Below, one piece after another: positions 46,635 to 54,637 of a stretch of 56,569 nucleotides of DNA (the stretch's first letter is position 1; each line of letters starts with the position of its first letter). This stretch comes from Paludibacteraceae bacterium (GTDB lineage Bacteria > Bacteroidota > Bacteroidia > Bacteroidales > Paludibacteraceae). The translations under genes were made by a program, and so were the position numbers. The stretch spans positions 1 through 56,569 of the forward strand of contig JAKSKZ010000022.1 of the NCBI GenBank assembly GCA_024401475.1, in the 5' to 3' direction. Below the pieces are notes generated by a model, which was not told the origin of the DNA, searched no databases, and worked only from the letters and a program-made list of their open reading frames with translations.

Positions 46635-49043
46635 TTAGAACGGCAGCATATTATCTCCATTATCATCTTTCTCTTCTTCTTTTTTGACAAAGTCTTGATC
46701 AAAGAGAGTAGGGTAATCATACGTTTCTTTCTGCTTTTTTCGTTTGCTTTGTTTCTTACCTTTTGTTTGGTTCCGATTTGCAAGATTATCGCTACGTTTT
46801 TTTTCTATCAATTGAACTTGATTAGTAGGATTTAAACAATCTTCGAACGCATGCTCACCCAAGTAGGTTACAGTCTTTGGAATAACGACATCGGTCAAGG
46901 AAGAGCAACCACAAAAAGCATGTCTCTCAATGGATTCCACACCTTCTGAAATGACAACATCGGTCAGCATGGCACATCCCTCAAAAGCATTGGATCTTAT
47001 GGTTTTCACACTTTGAGGAATGACAACGCTTGTCAGGTTAGTGCAGCCCTTGAAAGCTCCTTGAGGAATATTCTCCACCCCTTCGGGAATAACGACACTC
47101 TTGCAGTCTTCTTTTCTTCCAAGCCAAAAACATATTGTACGCTGCCCATCATAGCAGTAATGCTCCTTTGTAACTATTAACCGACCTGTGATTTCGCAAC
47201 ATCCCTCAAAAGCATCGCATCCTATGTTTTCCACACTTTCTGGAATAACGATGCTGGTAAGACTAATGCAGTCCTTGAACGCATTGCATCCAATACGAGT
47301 GACAGTTTTAGGTATAGTAATGCTCGTTAGATGTGTACAACCACAGAAGGCTCCACCTGGAATAGTATCCACACCTTCGGGGATAACGACACTCTTGCAG
47401 TCTTCCCTTCTTCCAAGCCAAAAACAATTTGAACCACACTCTTGTTCATCATTATTATTCATCTTTGTGGTTACTAACCAACCAGGAATTTTATAGCAAC
47501 CCTTGAAAGCACCTTCTCCGATGTGAGTTACAGAGTCGGGAATGGAGATTTCAACCAGTGAGGTGCAACCCTTGAAGGCACCTTTTCCGATGTAAGTTAC
47601 AGAGTCGGGAATGGAAATTTCAACCAGTGATGAGCATTCCTTGAAGGCTCCTTCTCCGATGAAAGTTACAGAGTCGGGAATAGTGATTTCCGTAAGAGAC
47701 GCACATCCAGCGAAAGCATAGTTAGGAATACGCTTCACACCTTCAGGGATAACGACATTCTTGCAGTCTTCCCTTCTTCCAAGCCAAAAACACTTTAAAT
47801 CATCCTTTCCCAACCACCACTCAATGGAATACTTCTTTGAGACTATCAAACGACTTGGAATTTCGTAACGGCAACCGGCAAAAGCATCATTCGAAATATA
47901 TTCTACATTTGGGGGCAAAGAAACATGCTCCAAATTCACACATCCAGCAAATGCGCTGGTGCCAATCTCTTCAACACTTTCAGGAATGTCGATCTTTGTA
48001 AGTCTTACACAGCCTTGAAATGCGCCATAGTCACCATGTTCTTCATTCCATTCTTCTTCTGGACATATAGAAAGCAAATTTGAGGAAAGTGTGACATCTG
48101 AAAGTGATTCACAATCACAAAAGGCACCGAAAGTTATCACCTCCACGCTATCAGGAATAACTATGCGCTCAAGTGACTTACACTTCCAAAAAGTATATCC
48201 TTCAATTCTTTTTAAGCCATTGGGGAAACGAACATCAACAAGCGAGGAACAACCAGAGAAACAATATATATCAATCGTTTGAACACTGTCGGGTATATAA
48301 ACCTTCTTAAGGTTTGAAAAACCACTGAAAGCATTCATCTCCAAGCCGGTCACACCTTCTGGGATGACAAGATCCACGCATTCTTCTTTCTTTCCTATCC
48401 ACACGCACGATTTTCCTTGGTTGAAGAGCAACAATTGAGACGACATGTTGCAATTTTCGAACGCAGACCAATAGATCCATGTCACATTTTCTGGAATGTC
48501 AATCTCCGAAAGGCTTTTACAATCCTTGAAAGTATTCGGATAAATATCCGATATGCCAGCAGGCAAATGAATCTTTGCAAGACTCGTACAGCCCTCAAAA
48601 GTACCACAGCTCTGATAGAACCAATCATTGCTTTCGTCTGCGCTCAATTTCGTAACACTGTCGGGAATATAAATCTCTTTCAGACTAGAACAATGATAGA
48701 AAGCCCCACGACCAATATACGTCACACTGTCTGGAATGACGACATTGGTTAGTTTTGTACAATCCTCAAAAACAAAGGCTACGATATAAATCACCGTATT
48801 GGGTATCACTACGCTAGTAATATCCGAAGACGAAGCATCGTCCGCAAACACACGGTTACCGCTCCTACCCTTACCAAGAGAGACAACTTTATGCCCGTCC
48901 ACCATTTCTGGAATCACTACCTCTTTTTCTTTACCACGATACTTGATAATGGCACAACTGCCAGGTTCTATCCCTTCAGTATTAGTATGCCATTCAATCC
49001 ATTCTTGGTCGTAAACCTCTATTTCGAAATCGTTTGTAGCCAT
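46635..49043 (-). CDS. Cytoplasmic BspA-type leucine-rich-repeat protein with SSB-like tail
   Basis: An 802-residue protein made of ~23-residue LRR_5/BspA repeats (consensus C-x-S-L-x-x-I-x-I-P-x-S-V-x-x-I-G-x-x-A-F). There is no signal peptide (MATNDFEIEVYDQEW) and no T9SS tail, unlike surface BspA proteins. Four larger units contain C-x-W-[IL]-G-[RK]-[RK]-E-[DE]-C-x-x-[VL]-VIPEGV, some nearly identical in DNA. After residue ~740 comes a basic stretch (KGKKQSKRKKQK), then an acidic end EEEKDDNGDNMLPF-COOH that resembles the SSB C-terminal peptide that recruits DNA-repair enzymes. It is co-transcribed with the 90-residue gene 18 nt upstream. A sensor or scaffold role is inferred only. Confidence 0.82.
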   Translation of the reverse strand: MATNDFEIEVYDQEWIEWHTNTEGIEPGSCAIIKYRGKEKEVVIPEMVDGHKVVSLGKGRSGNRVFADDASSSDITSVVIPNTVIYIVAFVFEDCTKLTNVVIPDSVTYIGRGAFYHCSSLKEIYIPDSVTKLSADESNDWFYQSCGTFEGCTSLAKIHLPAGISDIYPNTFKDCKSLSEIDIPENVTWIYWSAFENCNMSSQLLLFNQGKSCVWIGKKEECVDLVIPEGVTGLEMNAFSGFSNLKKVYIPDSVQTIDIYCFSGCSSLVDVRFPNGLKRIEGYTFWKCKSLERIVIPDSVEVITFGAFCDCESLSDVTLSSNLLSICPEEEWNEEHGDYGAFQGCVRLTKIDIPESVEEIGTSAFAGCVNLEHVSLPPNVEYISNDAFAGCRYEIPSRLIVSKKYSIEWWLGKDDLKCFWLGRREDCKNVVIPEGVKRIPNYAFAGCASLTEITIPDSVTFIGEGAFKECSSLVEISIPDSVTYIGKGAFKGCTSLVEISIPDSVTHIGEGAFKGCYKIPGWLVTTKMNNNDEQECGSNCFWLGRREDCKSVVIPEGVDTIPGGAFCGCTHLTSITIPKTVTRIGCNAFKDCISLTSIVIPESVENIGCDAFEGCCEITGRLIVTKEHYCYDGQRTICFWLGRKEDCKSVVIPEGVENIPQGAFKGCTNLTSVVIPQSVKTIRSNAFEGCAMLTDVVISEGVESIERHAFCGCSSLTDVVIPKTVTYLGEHAFEDCLNPTNQVQLIEKKRSDNLANRNQTKGKKQSKRKKQKETYDYPTLFDQDFVKKEEEKDDNGDNMLPF

Positions 49044-49061
49044 TTGATATCATATTGTTAG

Positions 49062-49334
49062 TTAATCCAATCTCCACCCAGCATCCAACATCTCTTCTAT
49101 CGTTGCATACTCGGCAATGACCGTATTTGTAGGATTTAATTCAAAAAGAACTTTGGCAGGATCCATACCTTCCATATCCATCACTCTGATAGGTTTCCCA
49201 TCATCTACGCAAGAGATCAATTCTCTCGCATTGACGAATCCCCACTGCATCGGATCTGTTTCGATATTGCCGAGTACAGCACCCGTTCCACGCTCTTTCA
49301 ATTCTCTAAGATTTTTATATTTATCGTACAACAT
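49062..49334 (-). CDS. Small conserved-looking protein, unknown
   Basis: A 90-residue acidic protein (MLYDKYKNLRELKERGTGA...EEMLDAGWRLD). The ATG at 49334 is chosen because a -7 box (TATATTTG, 49378-49371) lies just upstream, inside the longer open frame. No membrane segment or signal. The end (TIEEMLDAGWRLD) reads like a folded small domain; I do not recognise the family. It is first in a two-gene unit with the LRR protein, so it may be its partner. Confidence 0.65.
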   Translation of the reverse strand: MLYDKYKNLRELKERGTGAVLGNIETDPMQWGFVNARELISCVDDGKPIRVMDMEGMDPAKVLFELNPTNTVIAEYATIEEMLDAGWRLD

Positions 49335-49370
49335 GTCCTTAGATTTTAGGTTATTGTTATTTCTTTCTTG

Positions 49371-49434
49371 CAAATATAGAGGCTTAGTGTGCCAAATATA
49401 GACACACCAAGCCTCTTTTTTGTCAAATTCCACG
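49371..49434 (-). promoter_or_regulatory. 64-bp promoter element, copy A
   Basis: Aligns without gaps to 52479-52542 (49 of 64 bases equal by my count). On the minus strand it contains two TATATTTG -7-like boxes (49400-49393 and 49378-49371) and a 13-14 bp imperfect palindrome (AGAGGCTTGGTGTG ... CACACTAAGCCTCT) around the first. It serves the 90-residue/LRR unit. Confidence 0.65.
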
Positions 49435-49466
49435 TTTATGTCTTTCTTCTGACGGATCTTCGAAAG

Positions 49467-51794
49467 TTACAGCTCGAACCATACAGCATCATACAGTTTC
49501 TCCATGATTTTGACCATCGCCAAAGTGTCGAGTTTGCAATAGTCGAGCAGCGCCTTTCTGGTCTGCGACTTCTGTGGTTCTGCCATATCCTTTATCTTAG
49601 GGAAAACAGACATGGCTTCACCTCCATTCTGCACACCGCCTACCAAATTATGATAGTCTAAAGACGGGTCATCAGGGAATAAAGCCGGAAGTACGCTTTT
49701 GATGCTTAACGAACCACCCATTGCCGGCAAATAGTAATGCGCTCCTCTAAACGGTTCTATCAAATCCACAAGATGGTCTGCGATATTTGTGAGATGAGCA
49801 GACAAATGTGGGAACAACGCCGCCAATTCTCTCAAACGATGTTCTTCAAAAGATTTGTTGTAAGCCACCACACACGAGTCGAGAGGAATATCCTTGCATA
49901 GGCGTTCTGCCAACTCTATACGCGGATCGACACCAGATTCCGCTAAATATTCCGTATGATAAAGCGTGCCTCCTTTTGCCTGTTGGAAATGCAGCGAATA
50001 CTGGAAAGGTATCTGCTGGTAAGGTTTCAAGCCATCGTATGGAGGGATGGCGAACATCATCGTTTCGAAATCGAGGAAGTAAAGCGGATATTTAATCTTC
50101 TTCAAGAATGTTCCAATACCATCCTTGTCGACATATGGAAGTCCTGCCACCTGTCTGTTCCTGACTTTTGAATTGTCATATTCCCCTTTTTTCAAATCGG
50201 AGAAAAGACGCTTGCCACTATTGAACAAATTCCATCTTTTTTCGTGGTGCATATAATAGAGTTCGAGCACAGACGGTTTCGGCACATCCTTGAAGCAATA
50301 ATCCTTAAAGGCACACTTGTACGGACTATCGCAGTGCATGCCTATGTTCACTTTAGGTTCGGACAGACAAGCGAGTGTCCGTTGTGCCTCCAACACGTTG
50401 GTTTCCATATTCGGATATTCTTTCGCCACAAAGCCTGACATGTCGGTTATTACAAAAAGATCGGGAATAGAAAGCACCCCCTTTCTTACATAATTCTTAT
50501 TGACACGTATCAAGAAGCAGTTATTGACTTTCACGCCACATTTTTCGAGCACCCATTTCTGGTAGGAGATGTCCAATGTGTACTTTTTCAATTTCTCTTC
50601 CTCTTTCTTCTTCTCATCACCATCGTCTTCATTCTTATCATTGTCAACCTCTTCGGTGCCGCTTTTCACCTCATAGATGTCGTATCCGTCATCCGTCTTA
50701 TGCAGAATGTCAACAGCACAATAATTCAGACCGAGTAGGGCATCGTTGAATGAAAAAGATGCTTCGCAGATGTTTTCAACACCACCCTTCAAGCACTCAT
50801 TTGTTCTCTGGATCATACTACCCAAATCGAGATTGCCAGCACCTACTTTCACGGTAACATCCACATACGCACCGAAAAGACTTCTGGCGAGATTGCCCAC
50901 CATCTCCCCCTGCTCAAATTTCACATTCCGGTTGGAATCTATCGTTTTTTTACACTGACCGTAAACCTCGAGCCACAACGCTTTCTGACACTGTCTTGAA
51001 AGGGTGTATTTTGATTTGGACAAACCTTTTTTCGCAACGGTTATCGCAGAAGGATATCTGAAAGAATGCCAGTTAAACACAGCATAACAGCCACCTTCCA
51101 TTTCGATTTTATATCCCTCCAATAATCTGCGATAAAAAGAGTTTCCCGCCATATAAGCATCAAATATGTCCGCTCCGTAACGATAGCAACTACGCTTGCC
51201 CTTCACGAAACCATAAGCATAACTTTCGTACGGACTTATGGTTTCATGCAAATAGAGCAACATGCCAAATTCCGCCAAAGGTTCTTCCACAAACGGCGCA
51301 TATGGATACATTTCATGACCCGGACGATTGAAATATGCGTGCATCGTTTCATGAGCAAGTACCGACACCAAAAGTTCATCCATCTTTGAAGCATCCGTCG
51401 CTTTCATGGCATCCGGATACAAGACGATAATATTTTCAGTTGGTTTATAGCATCCGAGCATCGTCAAAGGGCCTGGCGAATTGCGTATTTCAGAGATAAT
51501 TCGTTCAATCTCATTTATTTTTGAATAATCCGGGTTCTTTTCTTCCTCTATCGCTTTGGCCTGTTTTTTGCGTTCTGCATCCATCTTTTTACGCCAGAAA
51601 TCCTCCGCCTCCTTGTTGAAATCGGAAAGCGGATGTTTCAAAATGCCTGGTTCGACATGAACATCCACCCCCAATGCAGACAATACATCATCGAGCGAAT
51701 TAAAAGAGCCAAGAGAGAAAGGCAACGAAGCTGCATCTTGCAACAACTTCATCTGACCAGGAGAAAGTAACCCTTTGCTATCTGTTATTCTCAT
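49467..51794 (-). CDS. Metallopeptidase / Cas4-like nuclease / DEDD exonuclease fusion (DUF2779)
   Basis: A 775-residue protein from the ATG at 51794, 7 nt after the upstream gene; the longer frame starts at a TTG inside that gene. Residues ~110-190 form a zinc metallopeptidase-like domain with HETMH at 148-152 and Glu candidates at 170-175. From ~258 a RecB/Cas4-like nuclease begins (LSKSKYTLSRQCQKALWLEVY), with D362, E375-x-K377 (IYEVKS) and four FeS-type cysteines: C269, C488, C494 and C500. The last ~200 residues are the DUF2779 RNase H-like domain with DFE (D575, E577) and YCKLD (D751, D756). DUF2779 proteins usually lack the peptidase part. All catalytic residues look intact. A defence or DNA-processing role is inferred. 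Confidence 0.82.
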   Translation of the reverse strand: MRITDSKGLLSPGQMKLLQDAASLPFSLGSFNSLDDVLSALGVDVHVEPGILKHPLSDFNKEAEDFWRKKMDAERKKQAKAIEEEKNPDYSKINEIERIISEIRNSPGPLTMLGCYKPTENIIVLYPDAMKATDASKMDELLVSVLAHETMHAYFNRPGHEMYPYAPFVEEPLAEFGMLLYLHETISPYESYAYGFVKGKRSCYRYGADIFDAYMAGNSFYRRLLEGYKIEMEGGCYAVFNWHSFRYPSAITVAKKGLSKSKYTLSRQCQKALWLEVYGQCKKTIDSNRNVKFEQGEMVGNLARSLFGAYVDVTVKVGAGNLDLGSMIQRTNECLKGGVENICEASFSFNDALLGLNYCAVDILHKTDDGYDIYEVKSGTEEVDNDKNEDDGDEKKKEEEKLKKYTLDISYQKWVLEKCGVKVNNCFLIRVNKNYVRKGVLSIPDLFVITDMSGFVAKEYPNMETNVLEAQRTLACLSEPKVNIGMHCDSPYKCAFKDYCFKDVPKPSVLELYYMHHEKRWNLFNSGKRLFSDLKKGEYDNSKVRNRQVAGLPYVDKDGIGTFLKKIKYPLYFLDFETMMFAIPPYDGLKPYQQIPFQYSLHFQQAKGGTLYHTEYLAESGVDPRIELAERLCKDIPLDSCVVAYNKSFEEHRLRELAALFPHLSAHLTNIADHLVDLIEPFRGAHYYLPAMGGSLSIKSVLPALFPDDPSLDYHNLVGGVQNGGEAMSVFPKIKDMAEPQKSQTRKALLDYCKLDTLAMVKIMEKLYDAVWFEL

Positions 51795-51801
51795 ACGACT
51801 A

Positions 51802-52443
51802 TCAGGATTTTGTTTCCGAAATAAATACAATATATACTACATTGGGGTTCAACCTCTCTTTCTCTATTTTGATATCACCATCGGGGTTAGTATAATGATC
51901 AATCTTACCCTTATATTTATCATTTTTGAGTATTTCTTCTACACTTTCTGGCACACCATCGGCATTCAAAAACACCATAAACTTATAATAACCACCAGTA
52001 TTTCCAACTCCTCCTTTAGTCTTACCATCCAATAAGCCATCAATGTCCTTCGTTATTCCCTCTACTTGCTTGGCTCCGAATGTTTTACCATTTACAGGAA
52101 TGTTACATTTTACTTCCGCCAATATTTTCTTGGCTTCATATCTAATATCATATCCATTGGCATTGGCACTGATTTTATTTACTTCTTGTTTCATGTCTTC
52201 TGCTTGTCCAGAAGAAACGACGCCACCTTCTTGTAATTTAGAGATAAAAAAATTCGTGACTTTCAATGTGATGATGTTATTGATCTGACTTATCGCCTTC
52301 TTTAACTCAACCAATCCATCAAAAGTAATCTTATCGTAAAAATTAGCATCAACATCACCCCCTATTTTAGCATCTAAAACTTTATTGATGACATCATTAA
52401 ATTTGCTTTTAAGCTCTTCCTCTCTATTTACAATTTTTTCCAT
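51802..52443 (-). CDS. Small PD-(D/E)XK-like protein, unknown
   Basis: A 213-residue soluble protein. The first ~90 residues are helical (EELKSKFNDVINKVLDAK). The second half has GYDIRYEAKKILAEVKCNIPVNGKTFGAKQVEGITKDI, whose E-x-K strand (AEVK) followed by a Gln-containing helix suggests a restriction-endonuclease-like fold; the matching Asp would be in YDIRYE. It ends with a beta-rich segment (YYKFMVFLNADG, PNVVYIVFISE). First gene of the unit, 7 nt before the fusion nuclease, with promoter element copy B in front. Family not recognised. Confidence 0.65.
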   Translation of the reverse strand: MEKIVNREEELKSKFNDVINKVLDAKIGGDVDANFYDKITFDGLVELKKAISQINNIITLKVTNFFISKLQEGGVVSSGQAEDMKQEVNKISANANGYDIRYEAKKILAEVKCNIPVNGKTFGAKQVEGITKDIDGLLDGKTKGGVGNTGGYYKFMVFLNADGVPESVEEILKNDKYKGKIDHYTNPDGDIKIEKERLNPNVVYIVFISETKS

Positions 52444-52478
52444 GGTACTATTTGATTAAATCGTTAATAACTTTTTTA

Positions 52479-52542
52479 CAAATATAGACTTCACGTGTGC
52501 CAAATGTAGGCAGACCCAATGTCTTATTTTTCAAATTCCACG
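52479..52542 (-). promoter_or_regulatory. 64-bp promoter element, copy B
   Basis: The counterpart of 49371-49434. On the minus strand it has TATATTTG (52486-52479) and TACATTTG (52508-52501), and ends in the shared CGTGGAATTTGA. The start would be near 52472, about 29 nt before the ATG at 52443. It drives the PD-(D/E)XK / fusion-nuclease unit. Confidence 0.65.
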
Positions 52543-52710
52543 CAATTTCTTCTTTCTTCCGAAGAATCTCCTATTTTCATCCTTGGATTTTCATGTGAAA
52601 TTCTTTTTCTAAAATAGATAATAATATACTGTCTTCCAAAAAAACGTGACAAATATTTCAATAAGTAGAAACATCCGCCACATTCAAACATCGTTTACTG
52701 CATAATAAGA
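52543..52710. other. AT-rich gap between divergent accessory units
   Basis: No gene is visible. The first ~25 bp continue the similarity to the region beyond copy A (TCTTTCTTC words). The rest is unstructured to my eye. Confidence 0.5.
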
Positions 52711-52900
52711 AGTGGCCTATCTACTAATCTGCCACAAGCTCATTAAAAGTACCATTTGTGGCAAAATAGCGACTCACTATTCTGCCACAAAGAGCCAAAA
52801 TACAATATTATGGCAAAATAGTCAACCATTATTCTGCCACAAACTATATTTTTTATATATTTGTGGCAAAATAGCGAAGCAAAAGGTATGGCAAAAATTA
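52711..52900 (+). repeat. Array of inverted repeats over an ATPase promoter
   Basis: Palindromic units with arms TTGTGGCAAAATAG and CTATTCTGCCACAA: a degenerate one at 52711-52737, a clear one at 52756-52790, another at 52808-52842, then a left half-site at 52861-52876 and a weak one (TATGGCAAAAAT) over the start codon at 52888. Spacing between unit centres is ~50 bp. The -7 box TATATTTG (52856-52863) runs into the half-site. This looks like an operator array for the gene at 52888. Confidence 0.75.
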
Positions 52901-54330
52901 TAGGAAGAGAATCTGAATTAGCTGAATTCCAAAGAATATACGATTCTGGGAAGGCTGAGTTTGTGGTCGTGTATGGCAGACGACGAGTTGGAAAGACTTT
53001 TCTAATCCGAGAACATTTCAAACAGAAATTTGCATTCTACCACACAGCATTATCTCCTATAGAGTTAGAAGGGAAAAATCTATGCAACAAGCAACTGCTA
53101 AGTTTCCACTCTTCTTTAATGCGTTACGGAGCCGAATCAGGTTCTCAACCACAAGATTGGTTTGAAGCATTTGACAGGCTGATTTCTCTCTTAGAACAAC
53201 AAAAGGAGGAAAAACGCCAAGTGATTTTCATTGATGAAATGCCATGGATGGATACTCCACGATCAGGATTTACCACTGCGTTAGAGCATTTTTGGAACGG
53301 ATGGGCTGCAGGGAAAGAGAACATCATGCTAATAGTGTGCGGGTCCTCCACCTCTTGGATAACGGACAATCTTATCAACAACCACGGCGGATTGTATGGC
53401 CGCACGACACGGGAAATAAAACTTCAACCATTCTCGCTCTACGAATGTGAACAATTCTACGAATCCAAGAACATCTCTCTTAGCAGACAATCACAAGCAG
53501 AGGTGTACATGATCTTAGGTGGCATTCCATATTACATTGACTGTATGGAAAAAGAGCTGAGTCTTGCACAAAATATCGATAAAATTCTATTTAGAAAAAA
53601 TGGTAAGCTTGCTAATGAGTTCGACAGACTTTTCACTTCCCTTTTTACCAATGCCTCTGATTACAAAAAGATTGTGACCTTATTATCACAACGCAGAGAG
53701 GGATTCTCACGGAAAGAGATTTCAGACCAAACAGGTATCCCTTATGGTGGTGGATTGTCAAACATGTTGAGAGTGCTGGAAGTGAGTGATTTTATCTTGC
53801 CCTATACATATTGGGGAGAATCATCAAGAAATGTCAAATACAAACTAATTGACCCATTCTGTCTTTTTCATTGTTACTTCAAGTCGAAGAAAATGACTAC
53901 AAACGAATCTTTCTGGCAGGACAACCTCACTTCGCCCTCGCTCAACGCTTGGAGAGGCTTAGCCTTTGAAGATCTATGTTTCTCGCATACGCGGCAAATT
54001 AAGAAAGCACTTGGCATTGCAGGAGTTCAGACTGAGATATCTCCTTGGCATTCTCATGCAACCGAAGGCAACAATGCTCAAATCGATATGTTAATCGCAC
54101 GTGCAGATCGTACCATCAATGTCTGCGAGATGAAATTTGTGGACAGTGAATTCGTGGTTGACAAAGATTATGAAACGAAACTGCGTAATAAACTAACCGT
54201 ATTCCAAGCAGAGAGCAAAACAAAAAGTAGTCTCCATTTAACACTTATCACCACTTACGGACTTATCAGGAATAGCCACTCGGATAGGATTCAAAACGTA
54301 GTAGTGCTGGATGATTTATTTACGAAATGA
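52888..54330 (+). CDS. AAA ATPase with C-terminal nuclease-like domain (DUF234 type)
   Basis: A 480-residue protein with P-loop GRRRVGKT (residues 30-37), Walker B VIFIDEMPWMD (~111-121) and a sensor GSSTSWI. A winged-helix-like segment follows (GFSRKEISDQTGIPYGGGLSNMLRVLE), then a C-terminal NNAQIDMLIARADRTINVCEMKF with D and E-x-K of the PD-(D/E)XK fold. It belongs to the archaeal-type ATPase/DUF234 group, abundant and of unknown function. The ATG at 52888 is chosen because the TTG at 52861 is inside the promoter. The winged helix could bind the inverted repeats upstream, an inference. Confidence 0.8.
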   Translation: MAKIIGRESELAEFQRIYDSGKAEFVVVYGRRRVGKTFLIREHFKQKFAFYHTALSPIELEGKNLCNKQLLSFHSSLMRYGAESGSQPQDWFEAFDRLISLLEQQKEEKRQVIFIDEMPWMDTPRSGFTTALEHFWNGWAAGKENIMLIVCGSSTSWITDNLINNHGGLYGRTTREIKLQPFSLYECEQFYESKNISLSRQSQAEVYMILGGIPYYIDCMEKELSLAQNIDKILFRKNGKLANEFDRLFTSLFTNASDYKKIVTLLSQRREGFSRKEISDQTGIPYGGGLSNMLRVLEVSDFILPYTYWGESSRNVKYKLIDPFCLFHCYFKSKKMTTNESFWQDNLTSPSLNAWRGLAFEDLCFSHTRQIKKALGIAGVQTEISPWHSHATEGNNAQIDMLIARADRTINVCEMKFVDSEFVVDKDYETKLRNKLTVFQAESKTKSSLHLTLITTYGLIRNSHSDRIQNVVVLDDLFTK

Positions 54331-54637
54331 ATTCAGGCGAACTATCACTTTTTTCTTTCCACTCATTAAGTTTCTCTAATACAATTCTATACATATCAAA
54401 CTCTCACATTTTTTGGACGACAAAAACACATTTTCTTCACATTTTCCGGACCTCACTACTAAGAGCCATCACCCTCCATAACCTCAGATGTGCTTCCCTT
54501 TTGTGTCTATTGTACTTTAGCCCACTGCCAATAATTTTGCACTTGTCTCTCGACTCTACAACATTAGATTTTGCCATCTTTCGTTTTTTGCCTAATTTCG
54601 CACAACAAAACGGGAATCTTTCAATAAAGAATTAAAA
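54331..54637. other. Gap before the metallophosphoesterase
   Basis: An open frame of ~100 codons overlaps the ATPase stop, but its composition (Ser/Leu/His/Phe-rich, no domain) looks random. ACATTTTTTGGACGACAAAA near 54411-54430 and ACATTTTCC near 54438 resemble, in reverse orientation, the direct repeats at 44864-44913. This may be the fossil promoter of a lost DUF4143-type gene. Confidence 0.4.

Noticed and set aside
46900..48700. Regular repeats that might be a CRISPR array
   Set aside because: The repeats are in frame within an intact LRR coding sequence, vary between units and have no constant repeat/spacer structure.
49381..49420. An invertible (phase-variable) promoter flanked by inverted repeats
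   Set aside because: The arms are separated by only ~11 bp, too short for the known Bacteroides invertons, and no invertase gene is near. A palindromic operator or hairpin is more likely.
54327..54635. A 102-codon frame overlapping the ATPase stop
   Set aside because: Composition is Ser/Leu/His/Phe-rich and random-looking; no signal peptide or domain can be supported.
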